64,000 bases of DNA from assembly GCF_001426585.1 (NCBI RefSeq), contig NZ_LMEI01000012.1, positions 524,056-588,055 of the forward strand, written 5' to 3'. Below are positions 15,420-25,116 of the stretch, piece after piece (the first letter of the stretch is position 1; every line of letters starts with the position of its first letter). A program made the position numbers and the translations under genes. The stretch comes from Streptomyces sp. Root431 (GTDB lineage: Bacteria; Actinomycetota; Actinomycetes; Streptomycetales; Streptomycetaceae). The notes below the pieces were generated by a model. The model saw nothing but the letters and a program-made list of their open reading frames with translations, made no database searches and had not been told where the DNA came from.

Positions 15420-18400
15420 CTACGGGGTCGGCGGCACGAAGAACAGCTTGATGTGCGCGAGCTCAGGATCTGCGGAGAACAGCCTCTTGGCCTCCAGATA
15501 GGGCTTCTCTTCGGCGACGTACCAACTGATGGGAGTACCCGAGGGCGCCCCGCGTACCTGCCTCAGCGCCTGCGGCACCCAGTCGTCCGCGATGATCGTC
15601 GGCCGGATACCCATCAGAAACGCGTACGTGGGCCCCTTGGCCTCGATCAGGACGCCGGCCTTGTAGCCGTCAATCGCCACGACTCCCGTCGTATTCGGCG
15701 TATTCCTGAGCTGGTAGCCGAGTCCGGCCGGAACTCCGGTGATCTGGAATTCGTAGGCGACGGCCTTCGCCGACTTGTTCTCGGTGGTGAACACCCAGAA
15801 ACCGGGACCGCCCGTCTCGAACCAGCACGCCGGATCCGGAGCACCGGACGCGGAGAATGCGACCATGCTGAAGGTGGCGGGGCCGTCGAGCTTCTCGCAG
15901 GCCTTCTGCCCCTTCTGGATCACCCTCGCGGCGATACCCGCGATGGCGCCCTCGGCCAGGCCGATGGAGCGCAGCGCCACCCAGGCCTCGGCGAAGCCGA
16001 TACCCGTCTTCATGGCGGCGTCCAGCGCCGTGACGGCGGCCTTCGCGCCCTTGAAGAGTGCGCCGGCGACGAACCAACTCGCCGCCCAGGCGCAGTCGCC
16101 CCAGCTACCGCCCGACAGACCCGGCGTGAGGAGCTTGGCGCAGCCGATGAAGTCGCCGAGAAGGATGTCGATCGGGTCGATGCCCGAGTTGAACTCGAGC
16201 ATCGTCAGCGTGATCGTGAGCGTCTTCGTCTCCACCGGAGACACGTCGGGCTTGAGGTAGATCGTGTCGTCGGCCGGGCAGCTGCCCGTGGTGGTCGCGT
16301 ACGTCTCCCACGCCACCGCGCACATGTACACGTCGACGTACGACCTGTACGTGATGTCCGCCGTGATCTTGCAGTCCCCGCGGTGGATGAACGGGTCGCA
16401 GTTCTCCTTGATGACGTTCTTCGGCTCACCGATGTACTCGATGTGGTCGAGAACCGCCCACACGTCATTGACGCCGGTGGTGACACCCTGCGAGATCTGC
16501 TCGCTGTTGCCGCTCTTCTCCGTGCGGTCCGCTGCCTCCTGGGCCTCCGTCGCCGCGTCCCGCGCGCCTTCGGCGGCCTTCTCCGCCGCCGTCGCGTCGG
16601 TCTCCGCCTGGGTGGCGGTGGCACGGGCGCTCGCCGCGTCCTCCTCGGCCTTGGTGGCCACGGCGCGGGCGTTGGCGGCGTCCTTCTCCGCCTCGGTCGC
16701 CGCGGCGTCGGCCGCGGCCGCGTCCGCTTCGGCGTCCATCGCCGCCGACGAGGCCTTCAGGGCGTCCTCGCCGGCCGACTTGGCGTAGCCGTCGGCCCGC
16801 CCGGCCGCCGCCTGGGCGTCCTTCGCGTCCGCCGCGGCCTGGGTGGCCGAGACCTGGGCCCGCTGGTACGCCTTGGCGGCACGGGCCGCGTCGGTCGCCG
16901 CGGCCGCGGACGACTGCGCCGCGACCTTCATGTCCGCCGCGGCCTGCTCGGCCAGGGCCTTCGCCTCGGCGGAGAACCCTTCCGCCTGGGCCGCGGCAGC
17001 CGCTGCCACGGCCGCCTGCTGCTGCGCGACCGTCAGGGACTGCTGACCGGTCAGCACCGCGAACGCCGCGGAGCTGTCGGCCTCCTGGAACGGGCCGCCG
17101 AGGGCGATCGCCTCGTCGGCCGGCTTGATGACCGCCTTCGCGGAGTCACGGGCCGCGGCCGAGGCCTGCACGGCCGCGAGGGCCTTGCCGGCGGTGGTCG
17201 CCGCCCAGGCCGCGGTCTGCAGCGCTTCGCTGCGGGCGGCCGCCGCCTCGGTCTTCGCGGTCTTGGCCGCCGCGGAGGCCTTGTCCGACTCCTCCTTGGC
17301 GCCCTTGGCGTCGGCCGCCGCCGCCTCCGAGGCGTCGATGGCCTCGGCGGCCGCGGCGTGCGCCGCTGCCGCGGAACCGGCCGCGACCATGTAGGAGGCC
17401 CAGGCGCTGTCGGACGCCGCCCTGGCGCGGGACGCGGAGCCCTGCGCCTTCGTGGCCGCCTCACGGGCATCGACGGCCGCGGCCGTGGCCGCGTTCGCCG
17501 ACGCGCGGGCGTTGGTGGCCGCCGTGGTCGCCGTGTTCGCGGCCGACCGGGCATCGGTCGCGGCGGTACGGGAGGCGGTGGCCGCGTCCGTACCCAGGTC
17601 GGCGTCGGCCTTGGCCTCGAAAGCCGCCGCCTTCGCGTTCAGCGAGTCCCGCCGCAGCTCGGCCTCAAGGGCCCGGTCGCGGGCGGCGACCGCGTCGCGC
17701 TCCGCCTGCTCGGCGACGCCCCGCTTGGAGGAGGCCGTGGATCCCGCCGCCTCCGCCGAGGTGCGGGCGTCGCTCGCGATACGGCCCTGGGCGACGGCGT
17801 CGGCCTCGTGGGCCTTCGCCTTGTTCCGCTCGCTCTCCGCGGTGGCCCGGTAGGCCGCCGCGTTGGCGCGCTCCAGCTCGGCGACGGCACGCTGCTGCTG
17901 CGCCTTCGCCGCGGCCTTGCGGGCGTCCTCCTCCTCCGCCAGCGCGGTTTCCTTGGCCTTCTTGGCCTTCTCGGCGTTCGCCGCGGCCGAGGCCGCGTAG
18001 GCGTCCGCACTGTCCGCCGCGGCCTTCGCCTGGGCGGCGGCCTCCTGGGCGGCGATCCGGCGGAACTCGGTGTTCACCGCGTGCGCCTGGGTCTGCGCCA
18101 GGGCCAGCAGCGTCTGGGACGTCGCGACCGTGGCGTTCGCCGCGTTCAGCGCCGTCTCCGTCGCCTTCGCGGCGGCCGTCGCGGCCGCGCCGGAAGCGCG
18201 GGCGACCTGGACCGACTGCTGGGCGTACATCAGGCCACGGCCGCGCGGCACGTCGGCGCCGTCCGCGATCGTCCACGCCTGCTGCTGGGCGGTCACCGCG
18301 CGCTGGGCGGCGGCGGTCGCCAGGGCGGCCTGGTCCTGGGCCTTGGTGACCAGGGCCTGGACCTTGCCGCGGGCCTTCACCAGGTCCGCGTCGGCCTGGT

Positions 18401-21400
18401 CGAAGAGCGCCTTCTTCGGCTTGAAGAGGTGGTTCGGGTCCTTCGCGAGCTGGTCGTGCCAGTACTTCTGCCACAGCAGGATCTGCTCGGCGAGCCACGC
18501 CTGACCGATGGCCTCGATCATGTTGTCCGTGGCGGCCTTCGTCGCCGCGGCGGCGTCGGCCTCCGCCCGCATGATGACGGCGCGCGAGGCGTTCTGCCCG
18601 GCGTACTCCGCCTCCCACTCGGCCGAGGCCTGTGAGACGACGTCGCTGAGGGCGTTGCGCGGATCCACCGGGTCGCCGTGGTTGCACGTCGCCCAGGCCT
18701 GCTTGAGGTTCTCGACCTCGACGCGGAACTCGGGCGTGCCGTCGGTGACCTTCTTGGCGGGGAAGCCGCCGTGCCGCAGGTAGGTGGCGATGTCGGCGGA
18801 GGTGGTGCCGCCCCAGAACATCGTGTTGGTCGGGCCGGCGTTCCGCAGCAGGGAGTCCGCCGCGAAGTCGTGCCAGTCGTCCTTGCCGCGGTTCTGCTCG
18901 GTGACCGCCTTGGCCTGGGCGATCGCCTCGGCGCTGGGGTTGGTGTGCCCGTCCCAGCCGAGACGCGCGGACAGCTTCGGCTGCGAGGCGTGCGTGAACT
19001 CCGTGATCCCGGCGCCGAACTGCGGTGCGTGCAGCGTGATCTCGTCGCTGAACGAGCTCATCGCGTACGGCCTGTTGGCGTCCTCCAGGACGGCCTTGCG
19101 GGCCGCGATGGCGTCCACGTACTCGTACGCGGCCTGCCGGTCCTGGGAGTTGGCCTGCCCCAGGGGCATCAACTGGAGCCAGGTGAGGTCACCGATGACC
19201 GCGTGCAGCTGCGCGTCGGTCCCGGTCAGGCCCTCGATGGCCTTGGCCTTGGTCTTGGCGCCGCCCGCGTGCAGGGCGACACCGGTGATGCAGCGCTCGA
19301 GGCGCGGGGTGGAACGGACGGCGCTGATGTCGGCCGCCAGCTCGTTGAGCCGGCGCAGGGCCTTGTCGGCGTCGTCGAAGATCTTCCGCATGCCGTCGGA
19401 GACCTTCTCGATCGCCACGGCGAGCGCGGGGATGCGACCCACGATCACCGACGACGACGGGATGTCCACGAGCGCCCAGAGGCAGTCGTCGACGTCCCGC
19501 GAGGCCAGGCAGTCCTTCACCTTGGCGGCGTCGAGCTGCTCGAAGAGGATCTGCCCGCCGTTCGCGGTCGCCCAGTCGACGACGTTCACCGAGACGGCCG
19601 CGAGGCCCTTGCGGTACTCGTCGACACAGCTCTGGCCACACGCGTCGAGCAGGATCCGCTCCTCGCGCTCACCGAGCGCGGGCCAGTTGGAGGCACCGCC
19701 CTTGATGGGCGTGGTGCCCTCCTCCAGGGCCTCCTGGTGCGCGGCCTCGTTCTTCTCGCGCTGCTCCCGCTCGATCTTCTCCGCGGCCTCCTCGGCCGCG
19801 GAGCTGTCGCCGGCCGCGTCGGACGCCTTGTCCTCGGCGTCCTTGGCGTCCTTCTCCGAGTCGGTCGCCTTCTTCGCGGCCTCCAGGGCCGCCTCGGCGG
19901 ACCGGTCGGCCTTCTCGTTCGCCTCGGCGGCGTGCCGCTCGGCGTCCGTGGCCTCACGTCCGGCCTCGGCGGCGATGCCGCTCACCTCACCGGCGGTGGT
20001 ACGCGCGCCGAGCGCGTCGACCCCGGCCTGCTCGGCGTGCCCGGCGGCGGCGTCGGACGCGTCCTTCGCGCCCTTCTGAGCGCCGGACGCCCGAGCCGCT
20101 GCCGACTGGGCGCGGGACACGGCCTCGGCCGCGCGCGCCGAATCGCTCGCCGCACGGGCGGCGGCCTCGGCGGCGAGCTTCGCGTCGCCGGTCGCCTGCG
20201 CGGCGGTCTGCTGCGCGGACTCCGCGGCGGCAGCGGCGGCGGTGGCCTTGGCGGCGGCGGCCGCTGCCTGCTGCTCGGCGACCGTCTTCGCCGACTGACC
20301 GGCCAGCACCGCGAACGCGGCCGAGCTGTCCTTCTCCTTGTACGGAGTACCGACGGAGACGGCCGTGTCGGCGGCGGCGATCGCCGCATTGGCACTGTCG
20401 CGAGCGGCCAGGGCGGCCTGACCGGCCGCGTACGCACGGCCGACCACGGTCGCGGCCGAGGTCACGGCCTCGGCGGCGCTGGTCCCGGCGGCAGCCGACT
20501 CCTGCTGCGCCTTCTTGGCGAGCTCGGTGGCGTTCTCCGAGGCCGTCGCCGCGTTGTCGGCGCGGATGGCCGCGTCCTGCGAGGCGTCGAGCGCGGTCGC
20601 CGCGGCGGCGTGCGCCGTGGAGGCCTCGCCCTGGGAGGCGTAGTACGCGGACCAGGCCGTGTCGGCACTGGCCTTCGCGCGCCCGGCGGCACCCTCCGCC
20701 GTGGTCGCGGCGGAGCGCGCGGCGACGGCGGCCGTGGTGGCCTGGTCGGCGGCGGTCTGCGCGGCGGTGGCGGCGGTGGTCGCCTGGTTCGCGGCCGTAC
20801 GGGCGGCGGTGGCCGCGGCCCGGGTCTCGGCGGCCGCGGCGCTGCCCTCGGCGGCGGTGGCGGCGGCTTCGAGCGCGGCGGCGCGGGCCGCGGTGGCCTG
20901 CTTCGCCTGGAGAGCGGCGATCGCCTTCTCGCGGGCGCCCTGCGCGGCCTTCGCCTTCTCGTCGGCGAGCTTCCGCTTGGCCGCGGCGGTCGTGGTCGCC
21001 GTTTCCGCGGCCGTGTCGGCGGTCCTCGCCGTCGTCTGGTGCGTCGTGGCGCGGTCCTCGGCCGCCTTGGCCTTGGCGCGCTCGGTGGCGGCCTTGGCGC
21101 GGGAGGCGGTGGCCGTGGCCTGCTCCGCCTGCGCCTTCGCGCGCTCGGAAGCGGCGGTGGTCGCGGCGGTCTTGGCCTTGTCGCGCTTCTCCTCGGCCGT
21201 CGTCTGCGCGGCCTTCGCGGTGTTCGCGCTCTCCGTGGCGGCCGTGGCGTTCGCCTCGGCCGTGTCCGCGGCGGCCTTCGCCTGGGCGGCGGCCTCCTGC
21301 GCGGCGACGCGGCGGAACTCGGTGTCGAGCGCCTTCATCTCGGTCTGCGCCTTGGCCAGCAGCGCGTCGGTCGTGGCGACCGTGGCGTTGGCGGCGGCGA

Positions 21401-22736
21401 GCGCGGTCTCGGTCGCCTTCACGGCGGCCGTGGCGGCGGCCGAGGAAGCACGGGCGACCTGCACCGACTGCTGCGCGTACATCAGACCCCGGCCGCGCGG
21501 CACCTGGGCCGCGTCGGCGACGCCCCAGGCCGCCTGCTGCGCCGCGGTCGCCTTCTGGGCGGCGGCGGTGGCCTGGGCTGCGTGGGCCTTGGCCTCGGTG
21601 ACCTGGGCGGCGACGTTGGCGCGGTAGCGGGCGAGGTCCGCGTCGGCCTTGTCGTACATCGCCTGCGTGGGCCGGCTCGGGTGCTCGGGCCATGCGGCGA
21701 CGGCGTCCAGCCAGCCCTTGCGCCAGGTCATGAGCTGCTCGGCGAGCCACGCCTGACCGATGGCCTCGACCATGTCGTCGGTGGTCGCGCGGGCCGCCGC
21801 CGAGGACTCGGCCTCCGCGCGCATGATCGCGGCGCGCTGGGTGGCCTGACCGGCGTACTCCAGCTCCCACTCGACCATCGCGGTCATGACGGGCTCGTTG
21901 AGCTTGCGCGACGGGTCGTACGGGTTCGCGTAGTCACAGGCGGCCCAGGCCTGCTTGAGGTCCTCGACCTCGACGCGGAACTCCGGGGTGCCCTTGACGG
22001 GCGCCACGGTCGGGAAGCCGCCGCGCTTCAGGTAGGACGCGATGTCGGTGGAGGTCCGGGCGCTCCAGCCGACCTGGCTGTCGCTGAGCATGCTCCGCGA
22101 CGCCCAGTCGTGGAACTCGTCCTTGCCGCGGTTCTCCTCGGCGATGACCTTGGCTCGGGCGAGAGCCTCGGGGCTGGCCTCGCTGAGGGTGGCGTCGATG
22201 AGGTGCCGGGCGAGTTCGCGCTGGGTGCCGATGGTGAAGTTCCAGACGGCGTCACCGAACTTCGGCGCCAGCCACAGGAGTTCGTCATTGGCCTCGGTCT
22301 TGGCGTAGACCTGGTTGGCGACGGAGAGGGCCTCGTCACGATCCCGGACGGTGTTGGCGTAGACGCCGCCGGCGTCCTCGTCGGCCTTCGCGGCCTGGCC
22401 CAGGGGGCCGTAGGTGATCCAGCCGTCACCGAGGATCGCCGTGAGCTCCTCCTCGGTTCCGGTGAGTCCCTCGATGGCTTTGGCCTTCATCAGGGGACCG
22501 CCGATGTGGAACGCGTGCGCGCCCTGACACCGTTCGAGGCGCCGGTCGGAGCCGATGCTGTTGCGGTACTGGGTGAGGTCGTCCTGTTCGGGCTCGGTCG
22601 CGGCGACGACAGGGGCCGCCTGGATCATGCCCACGAGGACGGCGGACGCCGTCATCAGAGCGGTGGTACCGGTGGCCCTGGTCAAGGCCGCCCGTATGCG
22701 ACGCCGGCGTCCGCCGGCGTCTCTGAGCAAAGACAT
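15420..22736 (-). CDS. Giant secreted ALF-repeat polymorphic toxin with REase-fold tip
   Basis: About 2,438 residues. A Sec-type signal (RRRRIRAALTRATG, then a hydrophobic stretch ending VVAAT) covers residues 1-45. Two long Ala-rich coiled-coil halves follow, beginning near residues 65 and 1,148. Each opens with an ALF-type module (AKAIEGLTGT, then GLTG...LGDxW) and shares blocks such as IGQAWLAEQ, VPRGRGLMYAQQSVQVA and FRRxAAQEAAAQAK. Near residues 1,030-1,140 is a pre-toxin-like segment, and another hydrophobic pre-toxin region occurs near 2,190-2,290. The last 90 residues carry AIDGYKAGVLIEAKGPTY, a D-x(n)-EAK catalytic core, then ALRQV and GTPISWYVAEE. I recognise this as the Tox-REase-5 pattern. 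It probably cleaves DNA in competitors. ATG 22736 was chosen for its AAGG site and the signal peptide; an ATG 41 codons upstream is less likely. Confidence 0.8.
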   Translation of the reverse strand: MSLLRDAGGRRRRIRAALTRATGTTALMTASAVLVGMIQAAPVVAATEPEQDDLTQYRNSIGSDRRLERCQGAHAFHIGGPLMKAKAIEGLTGTEEELTAILGDGWITYGPLGQAAKADEDAGGVYANTVRDRDEALSVANQVYAKTEANDELLWLAPKFGDAVWNFTIGTQRELARHLIDATLSEASPEALARAKVIAEENRGKDEFHDWASRSMLSDSQVGWSARTSTDIASYLKRGGFPTVAPVKGTPEFRVEVEDLKQAWAACDYANPYDPSRKLNEPVMTAMVEWELEYAGQATQRAAIMRAEAESSAAARATTDDMVEAIGQAWLAEQLMTWRKGWLDAVAAWPEHPSRPTQAMYDKADADLARYRANVAAQVTEAKAHAAQATAAAQKATAAQQAAWGVADAAQVPRGRGLMYAQQSVQVARASSAAATAAVKATETALAAANATVATTDALLAKAQTEMKALDTEFRRVAAQEAAAQAKAAADTAEANATAATESANTAKAAQTTAEEKRDKAKTAATTAASERAKAQAEQATATASRAKAATERAKAKAAEDRATTHQTTARTADTAAETATTTAAAKRKLADEKAKAAQGAREKAIAALQAKQATAARAAALEAAATAAEGSAAAAETRAAATAARTAANQATTAATAAQTAADQATTAAVAARSAATTAEGAAGRAKASADTAWSAYYASQGEASTAHAAAATALDASQDAAIRADNAATASENATELAKKAQQESAAAGTSAAEAVTSAATVVGRAYAAGQAALAARDSANAAIAAADTAVSVGTPYKEKDSSAAFAVLAGQSAKTVAEQQAAAAAAKATAAAAAAESAQQTAAQATGDAKLAAEAAARAASDSARAAEAVSRAQSAAARASGAQKGAKDASDAAAGHAEQAGVDALGARTTAGEVSGIAAEAGREATDAERHAAEANEKADRSAEAALEAAKKATDSEKDAKDAEDKASDAAGDSSAAEEAAEKIEREQREKNEAAHQEALEEGTTPIKGGASNWPALGEREERILLDACGQSCVDEYRKGLAAVSVNVVDWATANGGQILFEQLDAAKVKDCLASRDVDDCLWALVDIPSSSVIVGRIPALAVAIEKVSDGMRKIFDDADKALRRLNELAADISAVRSTPRLERCITGVALHAGGAKTKAKAIEGLTGTDAQLHAVIGDLTWLQLMPLGQANSQDRQAAYEYVDAIAARKAVLEDANRPYAMSSFSDEITLHAPQFGAGITEFTHASQPKLSARLGWDGHTNPSAEAIAQAKAVTEQNRGKDDWHDFAADSLLRNAGPTNTMFWGGTTSADIATYLRHGGFPAKKVTDGTPEFRVEVENLKQAWATCNHGDPVDPRNALSDVVSQASAEWEAEYAGQNASRAVIMRAEADAAAATKAATDNMIEAIGQAWLAEQILLWQKYWHDQLAKDPNHLFKPKKALFDQADADLVKARGKVQALVTKAQDQAALATAAAQRAVTAQQQAWTIADGADVPRGRGLMYAQQSVQVARASGAAATAAAKATETALNAANATVATSQTLLALAQTQAHAVNTEFRRIAAQEAAAQAKAAADSADAYAASAAANAEKAKKAKETALAEEEDARKAAAKAQQQRAVAELERANAAAYRATAESERNKAKAHEADAVAQGRIASDARTSAEAAGSTASSKRGVAEQAERDAVAARDRALEAELRRDSLNAKAAAFEAKADADLGTDAATASRTAATDARSAANTATTAATNARASANAATAAAVDAREAATKAQGSASRARAASDSAWASYMVAAGSAAAAHAAAAEAIDASEAAAADAKGAKEESDKASAAAKTAKTEAAAARSEALQTAAWAATTAGKALAAVQASAAARDSAKAVIKPADEAIALGGPFQEADSSAAFAVLTGQQSLTVAQQQAAVAAAAAAQAEGFSAEAKALAEQAAADMKVAAQSSAAAATDAARAAKAYQRAQVSATQAAADAKDAQAAAGRADGYAKSAGEDALKASSAAMDAEADAAAADAAATEAEKDAANARAVATKAEEDAASARATATQAETDATAAEKAAEGARDAATEAQEAADRTEKSGNSEQISQGVTTGVNDVWAVLDHIEYIGEPKNVIKENCDPFIHRGDCKITADITYRSYVDVYMCAVAWETYATTTGSCPADDTIYLKPDVSPVETKTLTITLTMLEFNSGIDPIDILLGDFIGCAKLLTPGLSGGSWGDCAWAASWFVAGALFKGAKAAVTALDAAMKTGIGFAEAWVALRSIGLAEGAIAGIAARVIQKGQKACEKLDGPATFSMVAFSASGAPDPACWFETGGPGFWVFTTENKSAKAVAYEFQITGVPAGLGYQLRNTPNTTGVVAIDGYKAGVLIEAKGPTYAFLMGIRPTIIADDWVPQALRQVRGAPSGTPISWYVAEEKPYLEAKRLFSADPELAHIKLFFVPPTP
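16510..22560 (-). repeat. Internal duplication within the toxin gene
   Basis: The halves encoded at about 22,560-19,750 and 19,300-16,510 align along their whole length: the same opening module, the same IGQAWLAEQ and RGRGLMYAQQ blocks, and the same order of alanine-rich helices. The offset is about 1,083 codons. The copies have diverged at the amino-acid level, so the duplication or fusion is old. Confidence 0.8.
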
Positions 22737-23088
22737 GTCCCGCCTTGCAATCTCGCGATCGTCCGGCAGCACTCGATATGGCGCGGGCATGACAGAACAG
22801 CGGCTGGCCGCACAGGACACACTCCCCCGGTGACGGCCGCCGGCACGCTCGCCCCCCACGAACCGGCGCTACCGCTTGCTTCGTGACGATGTCACGCACG
22901 GCACCCGCAAGGAAGATCAAATAATCCTCACCAAAGCCCCACAGTGGCCGGAAAGAGCCGATAACGATGACTGGTTGATCATGTTGTTACCGACCGTAAG
23001 GAAGCGGGGCAGGGGCCCACGCGTCTCGCATCGCAAGACATTCCCCACACCCGGAATGACAGGCACAAAATCCAGGTTTACGCATGTC
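22737..23088. other. 352 bp divergent promoter region
   Basis: Between the toxin gene (-) and the MFS gene (+). It is less G+C-rich around 22,910-23,000. I see no repeat or RNA gene. Candidate promoter elements are weak (TTGATC near 22,976) and I do not assign them. Confidence 0.5.
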
Positions 23089-24372
23089 ATGCCCTCCCTC
23101 TCCGCCGAAGGCGCCACCCCGGACCCCACGACAGCCCCCACCCCCGCCGCCGCTCCGGCCCCCACCCGGATGCCCCTGGCGGTCTACATCCTCGGGCTCT
23201 CCGTCTTCGCACTCGGCACGAGCGAGTTCATGCTCTCGGGACTCCTCCAGCCCATCGCGGAGGACATGAACGTCTCGATCCCCCGCGCCGGACTCCTCAT
23301 CTCCGCCTTCGCGATCGGCATGGTCGTCGGCGCGCCCCTGCTCGCCGCCGCCACCCTCCGCCTGCCCCGCAAGACCACCCTGATCGCCCTCATCACGGTC
23401 TTCGGCCTCGGCCAGATAGCGGGCGCGCTCGCCCCCAACTACGCCGTCCTCTTCGCCTCGCGCATCATCAGCGCCCTCGCCTGCGCCGGATTCTGGGCGG
23501 TCGGCGCGGCCGTCGCCATCGCCATGGTCCCGGTGAGCTCGCGCGCCCGCGCCATGGCGGTCATGATCGGCGGCCTCTCCATCGCCAACGTCCTCGGCGT
23601 CCCCGCCGGCGCGTTCCTCGGCGAGCACCTGGGCTGGCGCTCCGCGTTCTGGGCGGTCGCCGCCGCCTCCGCGATCGCCCTCGTCGGCGTCCTCACCCGC
23701 ATCCCCCGCATCCCCCTCCCCGAGACGAAGCCCCGCCTCAAGCGGGAAGTGGCCATCTACCGCGACCGGCAGGTCCTGCTCCAGGTCGCGATCGTCGCGC
23801 TCGCCGCCGGCGGCGTCTTCTGCGCCTTCTCGTACCTGGCCCCGCTCCTCACGGACGTCGCCGGCCTCGACGAGAGCTGGGTCTCCGGCGTCCTCGCGCT
23901 CTTCGGCATCGGCGCCGTCATCGGTACGGCGATCGGCGGCCGCTTCGCCGACGCCCACCTCTTCGGCGTCCTGCTCACCGGCATCACCGCCTCCACCGTC
24001 TTCCTGGTCGCCCTGGCGTTCCTGGCCTCCAGCCCGGTGGCGGCGATCGTCCTCGCCTTCCTCCTCGGCGTCTCCGCCTTCTACACGGCCCCGGCGCTCA
24101 ACGCCCGCATGTTCAACGTCGCCGGCGCCGCCCCCACCCTCGCCGGCGCCACGACCACCGCCGCGTTCAACCTCGGCAACACCGGCGGCCCCTGGCTCGG
24201 CGGCACCGTCATCGACGCAGGCCTCGGCTTCGCCTCCCCGGCCTGGGCGGGCGCGGCGATGACCGCCGTGGCCCTCGGGGCGACGGCGCTGGCGGTGAAG
24301 CTCCACAAGTCCCCGTCCCGCGTGGTGACTTCGGGCGGGGTGCGGGAGCGGAAGGCCGTATCGTCCCGCTGA
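23089..24372 (+). CDS. MFS exporter, 12-TMS DHA1 family (Cmx/AraJ-like)
   Basis: A 427-residue permease with about 12 hydrophobic segments. Helix 1 has FALGTSEFMLSGLLQPIA, the mark of the chloramphenicol/arabinose-type DHA1 exporters, and a motif A-like loop lies at TLRLPRKTT. The conserved PxxSRARAMAVMIGG and GVPAGAFLGE blocks follow. The ATG at 23089 comes just before the Pro/Thr-rich N-terminal tail. The frame is open 71 codons upstream but those residues look unlike a membrane protein start. The probable role is efflux of a drug or metabolite; the substrate is unknown. The small monooxygenase-like gene 28 bp downstream is probably co-transcribed. Confidence 0.85.
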   Translation: MPSLSAEGATPDPTTAPTPAAAPAPTRMPLAVYILGLSVFALGTSEFMLSGLLQPIAEDMNVSIPRAGLLISAFAIGMVVGAPLLAAATLRLPRKTTLIALITVFGLGQIAGALAPNYAVLFASRIISALACAGFWAVGAAVAIAMVPVSSRARAMAVMIGGLSIANVLGVPAGAFLGEHLGWRSAFWAVAAASAIALVGVLTRIPRIPLPETKPRLKREVAIYRDRQVLLQVAIVALAAGGVFCAFSYLAPLLTDVAGLDESWVSGVLALFGIGAVIGTAIGGRFADAHLFGVLLTGITASTVFLVALAFLASSPVAAIVLAFLLGVSAFYTAPALNARMFNVAGAAPTLAGATTTAAFNLGNTGGPWLGGTVIDAGLGFASPAWAGAAMTAVALGATALAVKLHKSPSRVVTSGGVRERKAVSSR

Positions 24373-24400
24373 CGTGCCACACGCACCACAAGGGGGATCC

Positions 24401-24718
24401 ATGACCACGACCACCGAAACCGCCACCACCGCGGTCACCGTCATCGCACGGCTCAAGGCCGCACCCGGCAAGGAGCAGGCCGTACGGGAGCAGGCGCTCG
24501 CCCTGGTCGCGCCGACGCTCGCCGAGCCGGGCTGCCTGTCGTACCGGCCGTACGAGGACCCGGTGGAGCCCGGCTCCTGGATCGTCGTCGAGGAGTGGAC
24601 GGACCGCGACGCCTTCGCGGCGCACCTGAAGAGCCCGCACCTCGCGGCGGCGATGGCGGCCGGGCCGGAGCTCCTCACCGGACCGCCGCAGGAGACCGTG
24701 CTCGTACGAGCAGCCTGA
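24401..24718 (+). CDS. ABM-domain (antibiotic biosynthesis monooxygenase-like) protein
   Basis: A 105-residue ferredoxin-like alpha/beta protein with the ABM family pattern: VTVIARLKAAPGKEQAV, then PGCLSYRPYEDP and WIVVEEWTDRDAFAAHL. Family members range from quinone-forming monooxygenases to heme-degrading and purely structural dimers, so the reaction is not predictable. ATG 24401 is preceded by AGGGGGA. It follows the MFS exporter and may act on the same compound. Confidence 0.82.
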   Translation: MTTTTETATTAVTVIARLKAAPGKEQAVREQALALVAPTLAEPGCLSYRPYEDPVEPGSWIVVEEWTDRDAFAAHLKSPHLAAAMAAGPELLTGPPQETVLVRAA

Positions 24719-24774
24719 GGAGACCCTGCTCGTACGAACCGCCCAAGGCGTGACGCGGTCGTACGAGCAGCCCG

Positions 24775-24861
24775 AGGCATTACGCGGCCGGGCGGGCCGT
24801 CCGAGGCGTCACGCGGCCGGGCGGGCCGTCCGAGGCGTCACGCGGCCGGGCGGCCCTTCGG
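24775..24861. repeat. 29-bp tandem repeat, three copies
   Basis: Units at 24775-24803, 24804-24832 and 24833-24861 share AGGCGTCACGCGGCCGGGCG. The first differs at two bases near its start and the third decays at its end. The third unit runs into the 3' end of the DUF4031 gene, whose stop codon lies in the repeat. Confidence 0.85.
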
Positions 24862-25107
24862 GCGGCGGAGGCCCGCTTCCGTGAGGCGGCGCAGCAGCTC
24901 CTTGGCGCCGACCTCGACCGCGCCGCCCGCCACCGCGTCCGGATAGCGCTCGGACGGTATGTCGTAGTGGTCCCGCTCGAAGGCGCGGGCCGGGGCGCCG
25001 ATCGACGCGGCGAAGGCGTGGAGCTCCTCGAAGGAGACGTCGCTGACCAGGTGCGACCACATGCGGCCGTGGCCCGGCCAGGTCGGCGGGTCGATGTAGA
25101 CGGTCAC
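24838..25107 (-). CDS. DUF4031 protein
   Basis: An 89-residue protein starting MTVYIDPPTWPGHGRMWSHL, which matches the start of the actinobacterial DUF4031 family, with the conserved FERDHYDIPSERYP further on. The function is unknown. The final residues (RRPKGRPAA) are encoded by the tandem repeat, so the C terminus may vary between strains. The 5' side borders a second tandem repeat. The start has no strong ribosome binding site because the repeat unit comes directly upstream. Confidence 0.85.
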   Translation of the reverse strand: MTVYIDPPTWPGHGRMWSHLVSDVSFEELHAFAASIGAPARAFERDHYDIPSERYPDAVAGGAVEVGAKELLRRLTEAGLRRPKGRPAA

Positions 25108-25116
25108 GCCCTGCCC

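Noticed and set aside
15420..22736. Frameshift or assembly collapse in the toxin gene because of its duplicated halves
   Set aside because: A single open frame runs through both halves, and the copies have diverged, so neither collapse nor artificial duplication is likely.
18678..22886. 1,402-codon open frame on the plus strand opposite the toxin gene
   Set aside because: Low-complexity Gly/Arg/Leu translation mirrors the Ala-rich coding strand and has no domain; it is a GC-skew shadow.
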